This document shows, piece by piece, positions 35,687 to 44,439 of a stretch of 64,000 nucleotides of DNA (the stretch's first letter is position 1; each line of letters begins with the position of its first letter). The translations under genes were made by a program, and so were the position numbers. The stretch is taken from contig CAMAXE010000008.1 of NCBI GenBank assembly GCA_945862145.1, positions 62,001 to 126,000 of the forward strand, in the 5' to 3' direction. Below the pieces are notes generated by a model, which was not told the DNA's origin, searched no databases, and saw only the letters and a list, made by a program, of their open reading frames with translations. Origin of the DNA: Klebsiella pneumoniae. GTDB taxonomy: Bacteria > Pseudomonadota > Gammaproteobacteria > Pseudomonadales > UBA5518.

Positions 35687-35732
35687 GCACCGGGCATGAA
35701 TCACGATCAATTTAATGACGGAGGGTATGCAA

Positions 35733-36506
35733 ATGGGAGACGCACTGATCAGGGAGCGACACGGGGCAGTAGAGCGAATCATTCTGAATCGGGCTGCACA
35801 GGACAATATGCTGAATGACGCGTTCCGCACGGAAATGCTGCGCGCCTGCGACGAAATCACGCGTGACACGGATATACACGTTGTAATTCTCACGGGTTGC
35901 GATGGCATTTTTTCGCGCTCCTCGGACTGGGTGGAACAGAATGCCAAGGGCTACATGGAGAGCGAGGAGGCCTTTCGCGGCTTCCTGTGGAATGTGCGCG
36001 ATGTATCGATCCGGATGCGCTCGGTGCCGAAGCCGATCATCGCGGCGGTAAACGGTGTCGCCACGATGGGTGGCTTCGAACTCGCGCTGTCCTGCGATTT
36101 CATTGTCGCTTCCAGCGCTGCCACCATGGGCGACGGTCACGTCTCAGGTGTCGGAGGGGGGGGGGGATCGCAACGGTTGATGGAGCTTATCGGCGCACGC
36201 GCGACGCGATGGATGCTGTATACAGGGGAGGTATTGAGCGCCGAGCGCGCCTACGAACTCGGGATCGTCCAGCAGGTCTACCCTTCGGAAAAATTCGACG
36301 AGTCGGTACTGGAACTTGCCAAGGAGATCGCAACGCGCCGCCTGGGTCGTTCGCTGGAGCGCATCAAGGCGCTGACTGCAGGCTCGGAGCCATCGCTCAG
36401 CAGCTTGAATTATGAGATCGACCACTCAATTGCCCATTGGTTGTCGCGGGAGGCGAGCGCGTGGCGTGCCGATTTCTCTGCAAGCGGCGGCAATTCGGGC
36501 AAATGA
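35733..36506 (+). CDS. enoyl-CoA hydratase/isomerase family protein with 11-G tract
   Basis: The ATG at 35733 (MGDALIRERHGAVERIIL) is preferred because GGAGG lies 8 bases before it; ATGs at 35715 and 35727 are alternatives. 257 residues. Crotonase oxyanion motifs: LTGCDGIFSRSSDWV (first one degenerate) and AAVNGVATMGGFELALSCDF. The segment GVGGGGGSQRL is encoded in part by eleven G residues in a row (36156-36166), a slippage-prone tract; the present length keeps the frame. Probable operon with the P450 gene 80 bases downstream. The acyl-CoA substrate is unknown. Confidence 0.83.
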   Translation: MGDALIRERHGAVERIILNRAAQDNMLNDAFRTEMLRACDEITRDTDIHVVILTGCDGIFSRSSDWVEQNAKGYMESEEAFRGFLWNVRDVSIRMRSVPKPIIAAVNGVATMGGFELALSCDFIVASSAATMGDGHVSGVGGGGGSQRLMELIGARATRWMLYTGEVLSAERAYELGIVQQVYPSEKFDESVLELAKEIATRRLGRSLERIKALTAGSEPSLSSLNYEIDHSIAHWLSREASAWRADFSASGGNSGK

Positions 36507-36586
36507 ACGGTGGCGTCGTGATCGTGGCTTGCCACCTCCGAGATCTCCGGGAGAGTGGCCTCTTCAATCCGGCTGGGAACAGCTAA

Positions 36587-37810
36587 ATGGAAGCGCGGCT
36601 CATCCCTACGCCGGCTGAAAGCGGGCAAGCTCGAGAATCTTTCTACGATCCCTTCATGGCAGAGGTGTTCGACGGCGATCCCTACCCGCTCTATCGCAGG
36701 CTGCGGGATGAGTCGCCGCGCCTGTTCCTGCCACGATACAACGCGTGGTTCTTTTCGCGATTCGAGGATGTATGGCAGTTGTCGAAAGAGCCGTCACTCT
36801 CGGTGGCACAGGGATTAACCACCAGCCAACTGCTGCTCTGCACGCCTGCGCACCCGTTGATGGTGAGCCAGATGGACCCGCCGCAGCACACAATGTTCCG
36901 CTCGCTGCTGAATGAGATATTCAAGCCGGCCGCAGCTTCCGCCCTCGAGGCCGCCATCCGCCGTCGAGCGGTCGAACTTCTCGAACCCATCCGCGCCCGC
37001 GGTGGCGGCGACATGATGGCCGACTTCGGTTCTCCGCTTGCTGCGGAGGTGGGGTGCATACTCAGCGGTCTGCCCGCCGCCGACGTCGCGTTGCAGATCG
37101 CATGGAACAGGAATTTCTTCGATCGCGCGCCTGGTCATCGCGGTGACACGGAAACCGGGGCGCGTGCTTTCGTAGAGCTGATGCAATACATCGTCGATCG
37201 CGTGGATGCTGCGCGGCGTGGCACGGAGCATGCCGCGGGTACGCTGAAGCTGCTGCTCGATGCGCAAAAAAATGATTCCACCGTTACCGATGCCCACATC
37301 GTGAATATGGTTTTCAACATGCAGATTGCCGCCGGCGACACAGTACCAAAGGGCATTGCTGCAACACTGTACCGCCTGTGGGAGGCGCCAGAGCAACGGG
37401 ACCTGCTCGAAGCGGAACCAGGATTGGCGCATGCCGCGTACATGGAGGGTACACGGCTAGACATGCCGACGCAGATGCAGGGGCGTGCTGCCACGACGCG
37501 CTTGGAGCTTGGCGATACCCAAATCGAACCGGGGCACAAGACAATGCTGCTGTTTGCGTCGGCAAGTCGTGACGATCGCGAGTTCCCTGAGCCAGAGGCA
37601 TTCCGTATCGATCGCGACCCGCGCCGCACTCTGGTCTTCGGCAACGGAATTCACCGCTGCCTGGGGGTACATGTAGCGCAGGTCGAAGGCACGGTCGCAA
37701 TCCAGGAAGTGATGGCGCGGCTGCCACTGTTCCGCATCGATCCGGCTGCCTCCCTGCAATGCAAGACTGAGTTCCTTAAGGGCTGGGCAAGTCTTTGCCT
37801 GAGCCTGTAA
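36587..37810 (+). CDS. cytochrome P450
   Basis: 407 residues from ATG 36587. Key P450 elements: I-helix AAGDT (248-252), K-helix ExxR as EGTR (Glu287, Arg290) and the haem loop FGNGIHRCLG (Cys358). Length is that of soluble bacterial P450s that need ferredoxin and ferredoxin reductase; neither is encoded nearby. It shares a distinctive PGHRG sequence after the F-helix region with the P450 at 52081, so the two are likely paralogues of one family. Bacterial P450s in such settings hydroxylate terpenes or steroids. It is followed closely by an NTF2-like gene. Confidence 0.9.
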   Translation: MEARLIPTPAESGQARESFYDPFMAEVFDGDPYPLYRRLRDESPRLFLPRYNAWFFSRFEDVWQLSKEPSLSVAQGLTTSQLLLCTPAHPLMVSQMDPPQHTMFRSLLNEIFKPAAASALEAAIRRRAVELLEPIRARGGGDMMADFGSPLAAEVGCILSGLPAADVALQIAWNRNFFDRAPGHRGDTETGARAFVELMQYIVDRVDAARRGTEHAAGTLKLLLDAQKNDSTVTDAHIVNMVFNMQIAAGDTVPKGIAATLYRLWEAPEQRDLLEAEPGLAHAAYMEGTRLDMPTQMQGRAATTRLELGDTQIEPGHKTMLLFASASRDDREFPEPEAFRIDRDPRRTLVFGNGIHRCLGVHVAQVEGTVAIQEVMARLPLFRIDPAASLQCKTEFLKGWASLCLSL

Positions 37811-37852
37811 ATCCGCCTATCCATGACCACCAACCAAGCACAGGAGCTTGCC

Positions 37853-38248
37853 ATGTCCGTCGAAGCAATCATTCGCGTGTTTTCCACTTACTGCCGCAGC
37901 ATCGACGATGGTCGTCTAGATGATGTGGCTGCCTTGTTCGCCGAGAACGGAACCTTGACGCTCGAGGCATTCGACGTGAGGGCTACCGGCCCAAAGGCCA
38001 TCCGCGCCAAATTCGACGAGATCACCGATCCGAGCATCAAAGGGACTCATGCTTCTTTCAACCACCTCATCGACATTGATGGCGATTCGGCCGAAGCCAC
38101 GGCCGACTTCATGCTGATCGAGTTTGGAGGGCTGCCGCGCATCCTTACCGTCGGACGTTACCAGAGCCGGTTCGTGCGCGTGGGTGCCGAGTGGAAAATC
38201 CTCCAATGGGATATGGAGCTGCGCGCAAACGCCTTTGGCTCGGACTGA
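37853..38248 (+). CDS. NTF2/SnoaL-like protein
   Basis: The ATG at 37853 (MSVEAIIRVFSTYCRSIDDG) has AGGAG 7 bases upstream and is chosen over the ATG at 37823, which lies almost at the P450 stop. 131 residues with the typical opening helix, LDDVAALFAENGTLTLEAF, and the closing strands GRYQSRFVRVGAEWKILQWD. The fold is shared with ketosteroid isomerase and SnoaL cyclases; catalytic residues cannot be assigned with confidence. Co-transcription with the P450 is likely. It converges with the Gfo/Idh gene 12 bases away. Confidence 0.8.
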   Translation: MSVEAIIRVFSTYCRSIDDGRLDDVAALFAENGTLTLEAFDVRATGPKAIRAKFDEITDPSIKGTHASFNHLIDIDGDSAEATADFMLIEFGGLPRILTVGRYQSRFVRVGAEWKILQWDMELRANAFGSD

Positions 38249-38260
38249 ATCACGCGCTAG

Positions 38261-39271
38261 TCAAATACCGCGCGGCTGCATGCCGGCAGCGCGATAAATT
38301 GCGTCGATCACACGCATGGTGCGGATGCCATCGTCGATGGTAGCCGGGTTTGGCGCACCATCACGGATGACCCGCGCCACATCCTGGAACAGATACACGA
38401 AACCGCTGGCGCGGTCGAATTGCTCCGTTTGCAGCGAACCGTTGCGGCGCAGATGAATAAAGTGCTCGCCCCAGTGCGGCATGCATGGCTGTATGACTTC
38501 GAGGTCGGCGTCGTCGCCACTCAGCTTCAGCCATTCATCGAGCTTGTCGCCAGCGTAGTCCAGCGATGCCACGAGACGGCCTTCCACGCCGCTCGGAAAT
38601 CGAAGCTGCGCTTCCATTGCGCTGTCGATCTGCGCCGAGTGCAATCGCGCCGAGGCGCTGAGCACTTCAGGCTCCTCTCCCGTGACCCACCGCAACAGGT
38701 GCACGCAATAGCAGCCCGGGTCCATCATCGCGCCACCCGCCAGGGGGTAGCTGAATCTGATGTTGTCGGGCCCCGCTGTTACCCAAGCGCCCGGAACCTG
38801 AAAATGCGATTCGACGCGACGTAATTTGCCGAGCACACCCGATCGCACGATCGCTTCGATGCGCCGGGCGACGGGATGATGACGATAGTGCCAAGCTTCG
38901 ATGAATATCCTGCCGGTTTCAGCCACAGCCGCGGCCATGCGCGCCGCCTGCTCGGCATTCGCCGCCGCGGGTTTCTGACACAGCACGTGCTTCCCCGCGT
39001 GCAGCGCGCGGATTGTCCACTCGCAGTGCATTCCATTCGGCAGCGTGTTGTAGACTAGCTCGACCTTAGGGTCCTCCAGCATCTCGTCGTAGCCGCCGTA
39101 GTAACGCGGGATTGCATGTTCGCCGGCGAAGGCCCGGGCGCGTTCGATATTGCGCGAGGCGATCGCGAACAGCGTCACCGGCAGATCGAAGCCACGCAGC
39201 TCGAGCAGTGATTCGCGGAGTATGTCCGCGCAACCCAGCGCCCCGATCCGGATTCCGGCTGTATCACTCAT
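38261..39271 (-). CDS. Gfo/Idh/MocA-family oxidoreductase
   Basis: 336 residues from ATG 39271 (MSDTAGIRIGALGCADIL). The Rossmann start IRIGALGCADI, LVYNTLPNGMHCEWTIRAL and HAGKHVLCQKPAAANAEQA are family hallmarks; the usual EKP lysine motif reads QKP, keeping the Lys. The C-terminal domain includes EAWHYRHHPVARRIEAIV and GGAMMDPGCYCVHLLRW, with the catalytic-type Asp and His. These enzymes oxidise or reduce sugar-like or cyclic polyol substrates with NAD(P). A sugar-phosphate-isomerase-like TIM barrel at 42680 is a frequent partner of Gfo/Idh enzymes and lies in the same block. Substrate unknown. Confidence 0.87.
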   Translation of the reverse strand: MSDTAGIRIGALGCADILRESLLELRGFDLPVTLFAIASRNIERARAFAGEHAIPRYYGGYDEMLEDPKVELVYNTLPNGMHCEWTIRALHAGKHVLCQKPAAANAEQAARMAAAVAETGRIFIEAWHYRHHPVARRIEAIVRSGVLGKLRRVESHFQVPGAWVTAGPDNIRFSYPLAGGAMMDPGCYCVHLLRWVTGEEPEVLSASARLHSAQIDSAMEAQLRFPSGVEGRLVASLDYAGDKLDEWLKLSGDDADLEVIQPCMPHWGEHFIHLRRNGSLQTEQFDRASGFVYLFQDVARVIRDGAPNPATIDDGIRTMRVIDAIYRAAGMQPRGI

Positions 39272-39634
39272 TTTGATTCCGTTCTGGATCGCCCGCTCGG
39301 GCATACCCGTTTTCTTCCGGTGCGATGAATTACCGAGTACCGGATATTCGCATATTTTTAACAACCGAGGCGCGGCATACGTGGCGTTTGCCCTGACAAT
39401 CAATGGTGCATCACGAGCCGGGAGCTGCGACCGCCATGCCCCTGGCCGACAAAGTGTCTATCAGCGGACGAATCTGTACTTATCGCGCAAGCTCGGAGGC
39501 TCTACCATCTGGTCGGCGACGCTGGACTATGTTTCCGACGCGGCCTATGCCGTGCATGAAGCGAACAGACCTTCGCGGACGCCAGGAGTGATTATTTTTC
39601 TTCACTGCATTTTTGAACTTCGTGGAGTTTCCAA
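39272..39634. other. intergenic region upstream of NTF2-like gene
   Basis: 363 bases between the minus-strand Gfo/Idh gene and the plus-strand NTF2-like gene, thus a divergent control region. Apart from the 25-base repeated site at 39443 nothing gene-like is convincing. The ORF 39150-39662 is a shadow without a protein-like pattern. Confidence 0.4.
39443..39467 (+). promoter_or_regulatory. repeated candidate operator, copy 1
   Basis: A 25-base sequence with core CAAAGTGTCTATCA, preceded by TGGCCG, recurs at 40163-40187 with 22 of 25 bases identical. This copy lies about 170 bases before the NTF2-like gene at 39635. It is a candidate site for a shared regulator. Confidence 0.4.
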
Positions 39635-40093
39635 GTGGAATTCAATGATTATCTGCAGATAAAAAATCTCATGTTCCGATACGCGCATCTGATGGACCAG
39701 GCCGACTTTGACGGCGTGGGCGAGATATTTGCTCACGCGGACGTTTACCTTCCGAACATGGAACCGTTCCGCTCGGATCCAGCGGGGCTAGCCGCCATGT
39801 TTCGCGAGTGGAATCATGTGCACCAGGATACGGGTACGTTGCGTACACGGCATGTGACCACCAACGTGCTGCTCGAATCCGATGAGCCGGATCGCGCAAA
39901 ATCCCAGTCCTATGTCGTTGTCTTCCAGGCTACGCGTTCCATGCCTCTGCAAGCCGTCATTGCGGGAACCTATCTGGATCGCTTCGAAAAGGTCGGCGGA
40001 CTCTGGCGATTCAGCGAGCGGCGGGAGGAGGCACATCTTTTTGAATTGCTGGGGGATCTCAGCAATCATTTGAAGATCCCATATGAACCCTGA
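39635..40093 (+). CDS. NTF2/SnoaL-like protein
   Basis: 152 residues from GTG 39635 (read as Met; next residues EFNDYLQIKNLMFRYAHLMD). The opening helix, DFDGVGEIFAHADVYLPNME and closing strands YLDRFEKVGGLWRFSERR identify the NTF2-like/SnoaL fold found in steroid isomerases and dehydratases. It shares a 25-base upstream sequence with the TonB receptor gene that follows about 210 bases later, so the two may answer to the same signal. The catalytic role is unknown. Confidence 0.78.
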   Translation: MEFNDYLQIKNLMFRYAHLMDQADFDGVGEIFAHADVYLPNMEPFRSDPAGLAAMFREWNHVHQDTGTLRTRHVTTNVLLESDEPDRAKSQSYVVVFQATRSMPLQAVIAGTYLDRFEKVGGLWRFSERREEAHLFELLGDLSNHLKIPYEP

Positions 40094-40162
40094 GGCGCCA
40101 CACCCGTCGTCGTCCGCGCTGAGGTCTCGGTGACCGATATCATGCACTTTCACGTCCACTTT

Positions 40163-40187
40163 TGGCCGCCAAAGTGTCTATCAATGG
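40163..40187 (+). promoter_or_regulatory. repeated candidate operator, copy 2
   Basis: The second copy of the CAAAGTGTCTATCA site, about 120 bases before the TonB receptor start at 40307. On its left side CACTTTTGGC forms an imperfect inverted repeat with GCCAAAGTG, giving a palindrome absent from copy 1. Confidence 0.4.
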
Positions 40188-40306
40188 GCCAGCACGCACT
40201 TTTACGGTGTTCTGTACGAGTCTAAAATCGGGCCGCGACCATCGCATCCAGTTGCGTTACCGCGTGCTTGCAACCGGCTAGAGTACCTAATAAAGAGGAT
40301 ACATTG

Positions 40307-42601
40307 ATGCAAGTCAGGCAACTGAAGAATACACGCCCTTCGAACAACACGGCCTTGACTGCGCTGGTCATCGCTATCGCATCGGCTTCCAATCCAGTCA
40401 GTGCTGCCGACGGCAAGGCCTTCCTCGACGAAATCATCGTTACCGCACAGAAGCGCGAGCAGCGTCTGCAGGATGTCCCCACAACGGTGACCGCGCTGTC
40501 GGCGGAAAGTCTCCGCGCCGCCAGCATTACTGAAGTCAACCAGCTCTCCAGCATCGCACCGGGCGTGTTCATCAACGCGGACCAGACCGGCCGCAACACG
40601 AAGATCAAGATCCGCGGTGTCGGTCCGGACGAGCAATCGAATATTCGTCCGTCGATCGGCTTTTTTTACAATGACATTCCGCTGATGACGCAGCTCCAGG
40701 GCGGCCAGTCGGTTGCATCGGATCTCGATCTTGGCGATCTGGTGCGCATCGAAGTGCTCAAGGGACCACAATCGACGCTGTTCGGGGAATCTGTCTCGGG
40801 CGGCGCGATCGGTTTCTACAACCGGCGCCCCCATCTCGACGATGAGGTGAACGGACGCGTGTCGGTGGGCATCGGCGATAACAACCTGCGACAGATGCGC
40901 GGGTCGGCCGGCGCGCCACTCGGCGAGAAATTCGCCGTCCGGGTTGCCGCCTACAAGAACGAGCTCGATGACCAGGTCGTCAACACGGTCGACGGTTCGC
41001 GGCGCGAGCTGTTGTCCGAGGGATATTCCGCACAGCTGCTGTTCGAACCGAACGATGGCCTGAGCTTTCTTTTGGAGTACAACCGTCGCGAGAGCGAGCA
41101 GCATGGCGGCGCCATCGATGGCATGGACGTGCTGGAGTATGGTCCGCAAACCATCGCCGACGCGGTGGCAAAGGGCATCACGCTGACCGCGCCGGATCCC
41201 TTCGATCGCAAGGTGCAGATGGTGTTTCCCTTCGATGAGAAGATGGTCAACGAAATGACCTCGATGCACATAAACTGGCAGATCGACGATCGCTGGAGTC
41301 TCACCTCCATCACGGGCTATCAGAAGAACAAGGATCATTATTACGGCGACGGCCCGCTGGGGGGCTACAACGCCAGCAACAGTGTGACCGCTGGTTTTTT
41401 CGCCCAGGGCGTGCAGGACATCGAATACAGCACTGAGGAGATACGGCTCAATTTCGCGGGCGATAGGCTGCACTCGATGTTCGGCATATTCTATGCCGAG
41501 TACGACGCCCCCGAGTCGCGCGGTGATTTTGGTTTCGTGATCTCTCCTGATTTCACCTTTCCGATTGCGCAGTACATCACGGTGGACCAGGAGACCCGTT
41601 CGCTGTTCAGTCACAACTCATACGAGTTCAACGATGCCTGGGAGCTGGTGTTCGGCGCGCGCTATACCACCGAGGAGGCCGACGGTCGCAACGGGCTGGT
41701 GTATTTCCAGGGGCTCTACTCCGGTGCGCCGCTCGATGTCAGTCTGTTCTCCGAAGTGGAATCGGACGAGGATGCGTGGGGAGCGACGCTCAAGCTGCTG
41801 CATCATCTCAATGAGAACATCACGCTCTATGGCGGTGTCGATCGTGGCTTCCGTCTCGGCGGCATCAACAATCTGGGCCAGCCAAATTACGACACCGAGG
41901 TTGCGATCAACTACGAGGTCGGGATGAAGGGTCTGTTTCTCGACAACATGCTGCGTTTCAATGTGAGCATCTTTCACACAAAATACGATGGCTACCAGGT
42001 GGTTTCCTACAATTCGGATTCCTTCACATTCATCACGCAGAATGCGGACGTGACGGGCAAGGGTGTAGAACTCGAAGCGCTTTGGGCGCCAATCGAACAG
42101 CTCGAACTGGGTGCCAGCTATCTCTACAACGAGGCGGAATACGATGAGTATATCGGCGCGACCTGCGACAATTATCAGCTCGCCAACGGTCTTTGTCCGG
42201 ACGATCCGGTGGTCGGCGCACAGGATCTCGGCGGCAAGCGGCTGTCGGCGGCGCCGCGATCATCAGCCAATCTGAGCGCCCAGTATCGTGACACGCTGGC
42301 CGGCACCTCGCTCGAGTGGTATGTGCGCGCCGAATATACCTTCCGTGATGATACCTACTCCCATCCAGTTGGTGACAATGGCGACCCGTTGCAGAAAATC
42401 GACTCCTATGGCTTGTTCAATGCCAGTATCGGACTCACGTCAGCCCAAGGATGGAGCGTGATGGTATGGGGCAAGAATCTCGCTGACGAGGATTACTTCA
42501 CGAACATTTCGCGGCAACCGGTCGGCTCGGAGTCAGCCTATGTGCACGGCAGAATTGGCTGGGAGCGCAGCTTTGGCGCCACCGTGGCCTACGAGTTCTA
42601 G
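40307..42601 (+). CDS. TonB-dependent outer-membrane receptor
   Basis: 764 residues from ATG 40307 after AAAGAGGATACATTG. A signal peptide (SNPVSAAD cut region) leads to the plug start LDEIIVTAQKREQRLQDVP; then comes GPQSTLFGESVSGGAIGFYN, and a beta-barrel ending in ATVAYEF with terminal Phe, as needed for BAM-mediated insertion. The domain order is complete. It belongs to the same broad class as the receptor at 8662. In this block it would take up the compound oxidised by the neighbouring P450, Gfo/Idh and SDR enzymes. A shared upstream site links it to the NTF2-like gene. The ligand is unknown. Confidence 0.9.
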   Translation: MQVRQLKNTRPSNNTALTALVIAIASASNPVSAADGKAFLDEIIVTAQKREQRLQDVPTTVTALSAESLRAASITEVNQLSSIAPGVFINADQTGRNTKIKIRGVGPDEQSNIRPSIGFFYNDIPLMTQLQGGQSVASDLDLGDLVRIEVLKGPQSTLFGESVSGGAIGFYNRRPHLDDEVNGRVSVGIGDNNLRQMRGSAGAPLGEKFAVRVAAYKNELDDQVVNTVDGSRRELLSEGYSAQLLFEPNDGLSFLLEYNRRESEQHGGAIDGMDVLEYGPQTIADAVAKGITLTAPDPFDRKVQMVFPFDEKMVNEMTSMHINWQIDDRWSLTSITGYQKNKDHYYGDGPLGGYNASNSVTAGFFAQGVQDIEYSTEEIRLNFAGDRLHSMFGIFYAEYDAPESRGDFGFVISPDFTFPIAQYITVDQETRSLFSHNSYEFNDAWELVFGARYTTEEADGRNGLVYFQGLYSGAPLDVSLFSEVESDEDAWGATLKLLHHLNENITLYGGVDRGFRLGGINNLGQPNYDTEVAINYEVGMKGLFLDNMLRFNVSIFHTKYDGYQVVSYNSDSFTFITQNADVTGKGVELEALWAPIEQLELGASYLYNEAEYDEYIGATCDNYQLANGLCPDDPVVGAQDLGGKRLSAAPRSSANLSAQYRDTLAGTSLEWYVRAEYTFRDDTYSHPVGDNGDPLQKIDSYGLFNASIGLTSAQGWSVMVWGKNLADEDYFTNISRQPVGSESAYVHGRIGWERSFGATVAYEF

Positions 42602-42623
42602 CCGCGAGGATCATTGTGCGCGG

Positions 42624-42650
42624 CCCTGTACCGCCGTCGGCGGGGCAGGG
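42624..42650. terminator. hairpin between convergent genes
   Basis: CCCTG-TA-CCGCC-GTC-GGCGG-GG-CAGGG folds into a stem with one internal loop, 20 bases after the TonB receptor stop and before the convergent TIM-barrel gene. No U-tract follows on the plus strand. Confidence 0.38.
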
Positions 42651-42679
42651 TGGCTCGACACCTGCCGCGAAGCTTCACG

Positions 42680-43531
42680 CTAACTTTTTGATCCAGCGTT
42701 TTCCAGGCACAGCAGCTCGCGCATGGCGGCGCCGCATTCACGGCCTGTCTCCACGGCGGTGGTATCTTTCCAGCGCAGTGCCGGCGCTTCGATTCCCCAG
42801 GGGCCCGCGAAGCCGATTCCCCTGAGTTCATCCACCAGTTTGTGGATCGGCAAGCCACCCTGCCCGGGCAGCAAGCGGTCCGATGCCTCGTCAACGATGT
42901 TGGGCCACGGTTTTGCTGGGCCATCGTTGAGCTGGATATTTGCCAGACGCGCGGCTGGAGTGGCGCGCAGTTCCTCGAAGGTGCTGCCACCGCGAAAGAA
43001 ATGCCATGCATCGATCGCAACGCGTGCATTGCTCATCGCGCCGCCGGCAACGATCCGGTTCGCAATGGAGAGCGTGCGAATGCCAGCCCAAGGAATGAAT
43101 TCAAGCGTCGCGGCGAGTTGCCGCGTGGCCGCGCGTTCGCAGATGGCCGCAAAGACATCGCTCGCCTCCGCGATATCGATTTCGGCGCTGAAGGCTTGCG
43201 CCACGTTGATGAATTCTCCGCCCAGCGCGTCGGCTACGCGGTAGAGCTCGTCCTCGGTCGATCGAAATGCGGCGACGTCCGGGGCCTGCTCGCCAGGCAA
43301 CCAATCGAGCAGACAGTCGATACCCGCCACACGTACGCCTGCATCATCAAGCATGCGCCGCATCGCCGCATCGCTGATGCCACGCTCGCGGGCGCCGAGG
43401 TAATCGTGTACCCAGCAGGTGATGCCGCGAAATCCGCCCGCGGCGGCCGCTGCGATCTTGTGCTCCAGTGAGGAGTCGAAAAGGGTCGCGCCGCAGAACA
43501 CCAGATCCATGCTGTTGAATGGTTCCCTCAT
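42680..43531 (-). CDS. sugar phosphate isomerase/epimerase-like TIM barrel
   Basis: 283 residues from ATG 43531; the track ORF continues 200 codons into the antisense of the SDR and is wrong. Xylose-isomerase-like/AP-endonuclease-2 features: IAAAAAGGFRGITCWVHDYL, LEFIPWAGIRTLSIANRIV (metal Glu), VAIDAWHFFRGGSTFEEL (Asp and His ligands), IQLNDGPA, and GLPIHKLVDELRGIGFAGPW with IEAPAL closing the metal site. Members are metal-dependent isomerases or epimerases and often work with Gfo/Idh oxidoreductases; one is encoded at 38261. It follows the SDR gene by 29 bases and is likely in the same operon. Confidence 0.85.
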   Translation of the reverse strand: MREPFNSMDLVFCGATLFDSSLEHKIAAAAAGGFRGITCWVHDYLGARERGISDAAMRRMLDDAGVRVAGIDCLLDWLPGEQAPDVAAFRSTEDELYRVADALGGEFINVAQAFSAEIDIAEASDVFAAICERAATRQLAATLEFIPWAGIRTLSIANRIVAGGAMSNARVAIDAWHFFRGGSTFEELRATPAARLANIQLNDGPAKPWPNIVDEASDRLLPGQGGLPIHKLVDELRGIGFAGPWGIEAPALRWKDTTAVETGRECGAAMRELLCLENAGSKS

Positions 43532-43560
43532 ATTTTCTCCATTGTTGTTGAACCAGCGTC

Positions 43561-44319
43561 TCAGGAAAGACCCATGGACGCGACCACGGGCCCGGCCATG
43601 TATCCGCCATCGACGGGATAGGCGCCACCCGTGCAGTAGCTGCTCTCGTCGGAGGCCAGGAACGCCACCATCCGGGCGACCTCCACAGTCTGGCCGATCC
43701 GGGGTATGGCCTGGTTGGCAAAAAACTGTTGCTCGCCGGCTTCGGCGAGATTGTCGGCGATCATCGGGGTCGCCATCGCGCGCGGATGCACCGTATTCAC
43801 GCGAATGCCGCGGTGCCCGAGTTCCAGAGCGGCCGCTTGCGTCAAACCGGTGACGGCCCATTTGGAGGCGACATAACTGCATGCGCCATTGATGCCCTCG
43901 AGCCCTGCACATGAAGAGATGTTGACGATGCTGGCACCGTGCGTCATCAGCGGGGCAAGTTCCCTGATCCCGAAGAACACACCCATCAGATTGACATCCA
44001 TCACTTCCCGGAAGGAACGGGTGCTGCAGTTTGCAATCGGCTCGTGGCGCACTATCGCCGCGTTGTTGACCAGTATGTGCAGCGCATCTCCGCGCTCGCG
44101 CAATTTTTCGGCTGCGCGGAGCCAGTGTGACTCCTCGGCCACATCCAGTTGCCAGTACTCGCAACCGGGAAATGTATCGAGAAGTGCTGATTCACAGATG
44201 GCTTCGCGCCCGGAGAGGATGACGGTGGCGCCCTCGGACTGGAATAGGCGGGAAATCTCCGCGCCGAGTCCGCGCATTGCGCCGGTGACCAGTGCGCGCT
44301 TGCCGTCGAGTTTTCCCAT
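43561..44319 (-). CDS. short-chain dehydrogenase/reductase, hydroxysteroid type
   Basis: 252 residues from ATG 44319 (MGKLDGKRALVTGAMRGLGA). All classical SDR sites are intact: GAMRGLG nucleotide loop, NNAA, SIVNISS with catalytic Ser, YVASK with Tyr and Lys, and VNTVHPRAMATPM. It resembles 3-alpha/20-beta-hydroxysteroid and cyclohexanol dehydrogenases. In contrast with the two other SDR genes at 28860 and 34878, it looks fully active. It would oxidise or reduce a ring hydroxyl with NAD(H). It heads a two-gene operon with the TIM-barrel epimerase. Confidence 0.88.
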   Translation of the reverse strand: MGKLDGKRALVTGAMRGLGAEISRLFQSEGATVILSGREAICESALLDTFPGCEYWQLDVAEESHWLRAAEKLRERGDALHILVNNAAIVRHEPIANCSTRSFREVMDVNLMGVFFGIRELAPLMTHGASIVNISSCAGLEGINGACSYVASKWAVTGLTQAAALELGHRGIRVNTVHPRAMATPMIADNLAEAGEQQFFANQAIPRIGQTVEVARMVAFLASDESSYCTGGAYPVDGGYMAGPVVASMGLS

Positions 44320-44439
44320 TGCCTGCTACCAATCTACTGATCCATGCCCGTGATGCAGTATAGCGAAGTGTTTCGCTCAGGTCGGTGTTCGTCTGACAGG
44401 CGCGTGCCGTGAAAACGCGAACAAAGGCGCGCCAAGCAC

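Noticed and set aside
39150-39662. 170-codon plus ORF
   Set aside because: Begins antisense to the Gfo/Idh gene and runs through the control region; composition is not protein-like.
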